Origin: Bacillus sp. THAF10
GTDB lineage: Bacteria > Bacillota > Bacilli > Bacillales > Bacillaceae_I
Reading direction: 5' to 3'
Length of the DNA stretch: 64,000 bases
Assembly (NCBI RefSeq): GCF_009363695.1
Contig: NZ_CP045403.1
Coordinates: 3,420,501-3,484,500, forward strand
Below, piece after piece: positions 63,702 to 64,000 of the stretch; position 1 is the first letter of the stretch, and every line of letters starts with the position of its first letter. Below the pieces are notes generated by a model, which saw only the letters and a list, made by a program, of their open reading frames with translations, was not told the DNA's origin and did not search any database. The translations under genes were made by a program, and so were the position numbers.

Positions 63702-64000
63702 TTATTTGCCGCAGCAGTTTTTATATTTTTTGCCACTTCCACAAATGCATGCGTCATTACGGCCAACATCCATTGCTTTCTTCATTGGCTTTTTCTTAGG
63801 AGGCTCTCCGCCGCCTTCTTTCGGTTGCACCGCTTGGCCTTTCGCCACTTCTTCACGCTTTAGGTTGTTGCGGATTTGCGCTTTCATCACATACTTCGCC
63901 ACATCTTCCTCTATCGCTGCAATCATGGCTTCAAACATTGCAAAGCCTTCAAATTGATATTCACGGAGCGGGTCGATTTGTCCGTATGCACGCAGGTGAA
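63702..64000 (-). CDS. secA: Preprotein translocase subunit SecA, C-terminal fragment
   Basis: Only the last 98 or so codons are in the window; the gene continues past the right edge. [21 protein letters not shown] is the SecA helical-wing end, followed by the flexible Lys/Pro-rich linker ([14 protein letters not shown]) and the C-terminal Zn-binding tail [15 protein letters not shown], which contacts SecB or lipids. SecA drives Sec-dependent export. A secA-prfB order is standard in Bacillus. Confidence 0.97.
   Translation of the reverse strand, partial: HLRAYGQIDPLREYQFEGFAMFEAMIAAIEEDVAKYVMKAQIRNNLKREEVAKGQAVQPKEGGGEPPKKKPMKKAMDVGRNDACICGSGKKYKNCCGK

Overview
The window is a block of Bacillaceae (Bacillus-like Firmicute) chromosome. 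Most genes match Bacillus subtilis families in content and local order: cggR/sigL, clpP, crh-whiA-yvcK-rapZ-yvcI, trxB, the his operon, yvoF-ppaX-yvoD-lgt-hprK, yvlBCD, uvrAB-csbA, minJ-ctpB, ftsEX, cccB, prfB and secA. Two germination-receptor operons show a spore former. The genus cannot be fixed from sequence alone. Nearly all genes lie on the minus strand. The exceptions are clpP, a membrane protein (27.1 kb), a lipoprotein (32.6 kb), a small basic protein (37.5 kb), an RpiR regulator (42.0 kb) and a CHRD protein (56.9 kb).

Layout. 0-2 kb: start of cggR with its operator and promoter, a glutaredoxin, sigma-54. 2-6.4 kb: accessory stretch with a class F-like sortase, a duplicated MPNTG-anchored surface protein, a NERD protein, a transposon-like repeat and two minisatellite arrays, ending at tRNA-Arg(CCG). 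6.4-14 kb: clpP (CtsR-controlled), the yvcI-rapZ-yvcK-whiA-crh operon, trxB and a TPR protein. 14.2-20.7 kb: complete histidine operon hisZGDBHAFI(E) with a palindromic site on its promoter. 20.9-32.4 kb: HPr kinase/PpaX cluster, a SigW-type yvlBCD operon, and uvrBA with a LexA box. 32.6-37.9 kb: lipoprotein, a 21-bp array, csbA, an ECF sigma/anti-sigma pair, a PilZ-like protein, prfC, a small basic protein and a fourth array. 38-42.8 kb: gluconate operon with a divergent RpiR-type regulator and a strong cre site. 42.9-45.4 kb: DUF1646 transporter, DUF2750 and START-like proteins. 45.4-53.5 kb: two ger operons with different gene orders (B-A-C and A-C-D-B). 53.7-64 kb: minJ, ctpB, CHRD protein, an M23 hydrolase with ftsEX, cccB, yvjA, prfB with its programmed frameshift, and the end of secA.

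The least conventional content is between genes. A family of short non-autonomous transposon-like elements (four copies of 145-185 bp and one relic) shares about 26-bp terminal inverted repeats and 8-bp target duplications. Two copies sit in terminator T-tracts, and one sits exactly at the predicted start of the ECF sigma transcript. There are also four intergenic arrays with 17-21-bp periods. Two of them, 27 kb apart and in opposite orientation, use the same 21-bp unit. Together with the surface-protein/sortase pair, these are the best candidates for undescribed biology here. All functional readings of them are inference.
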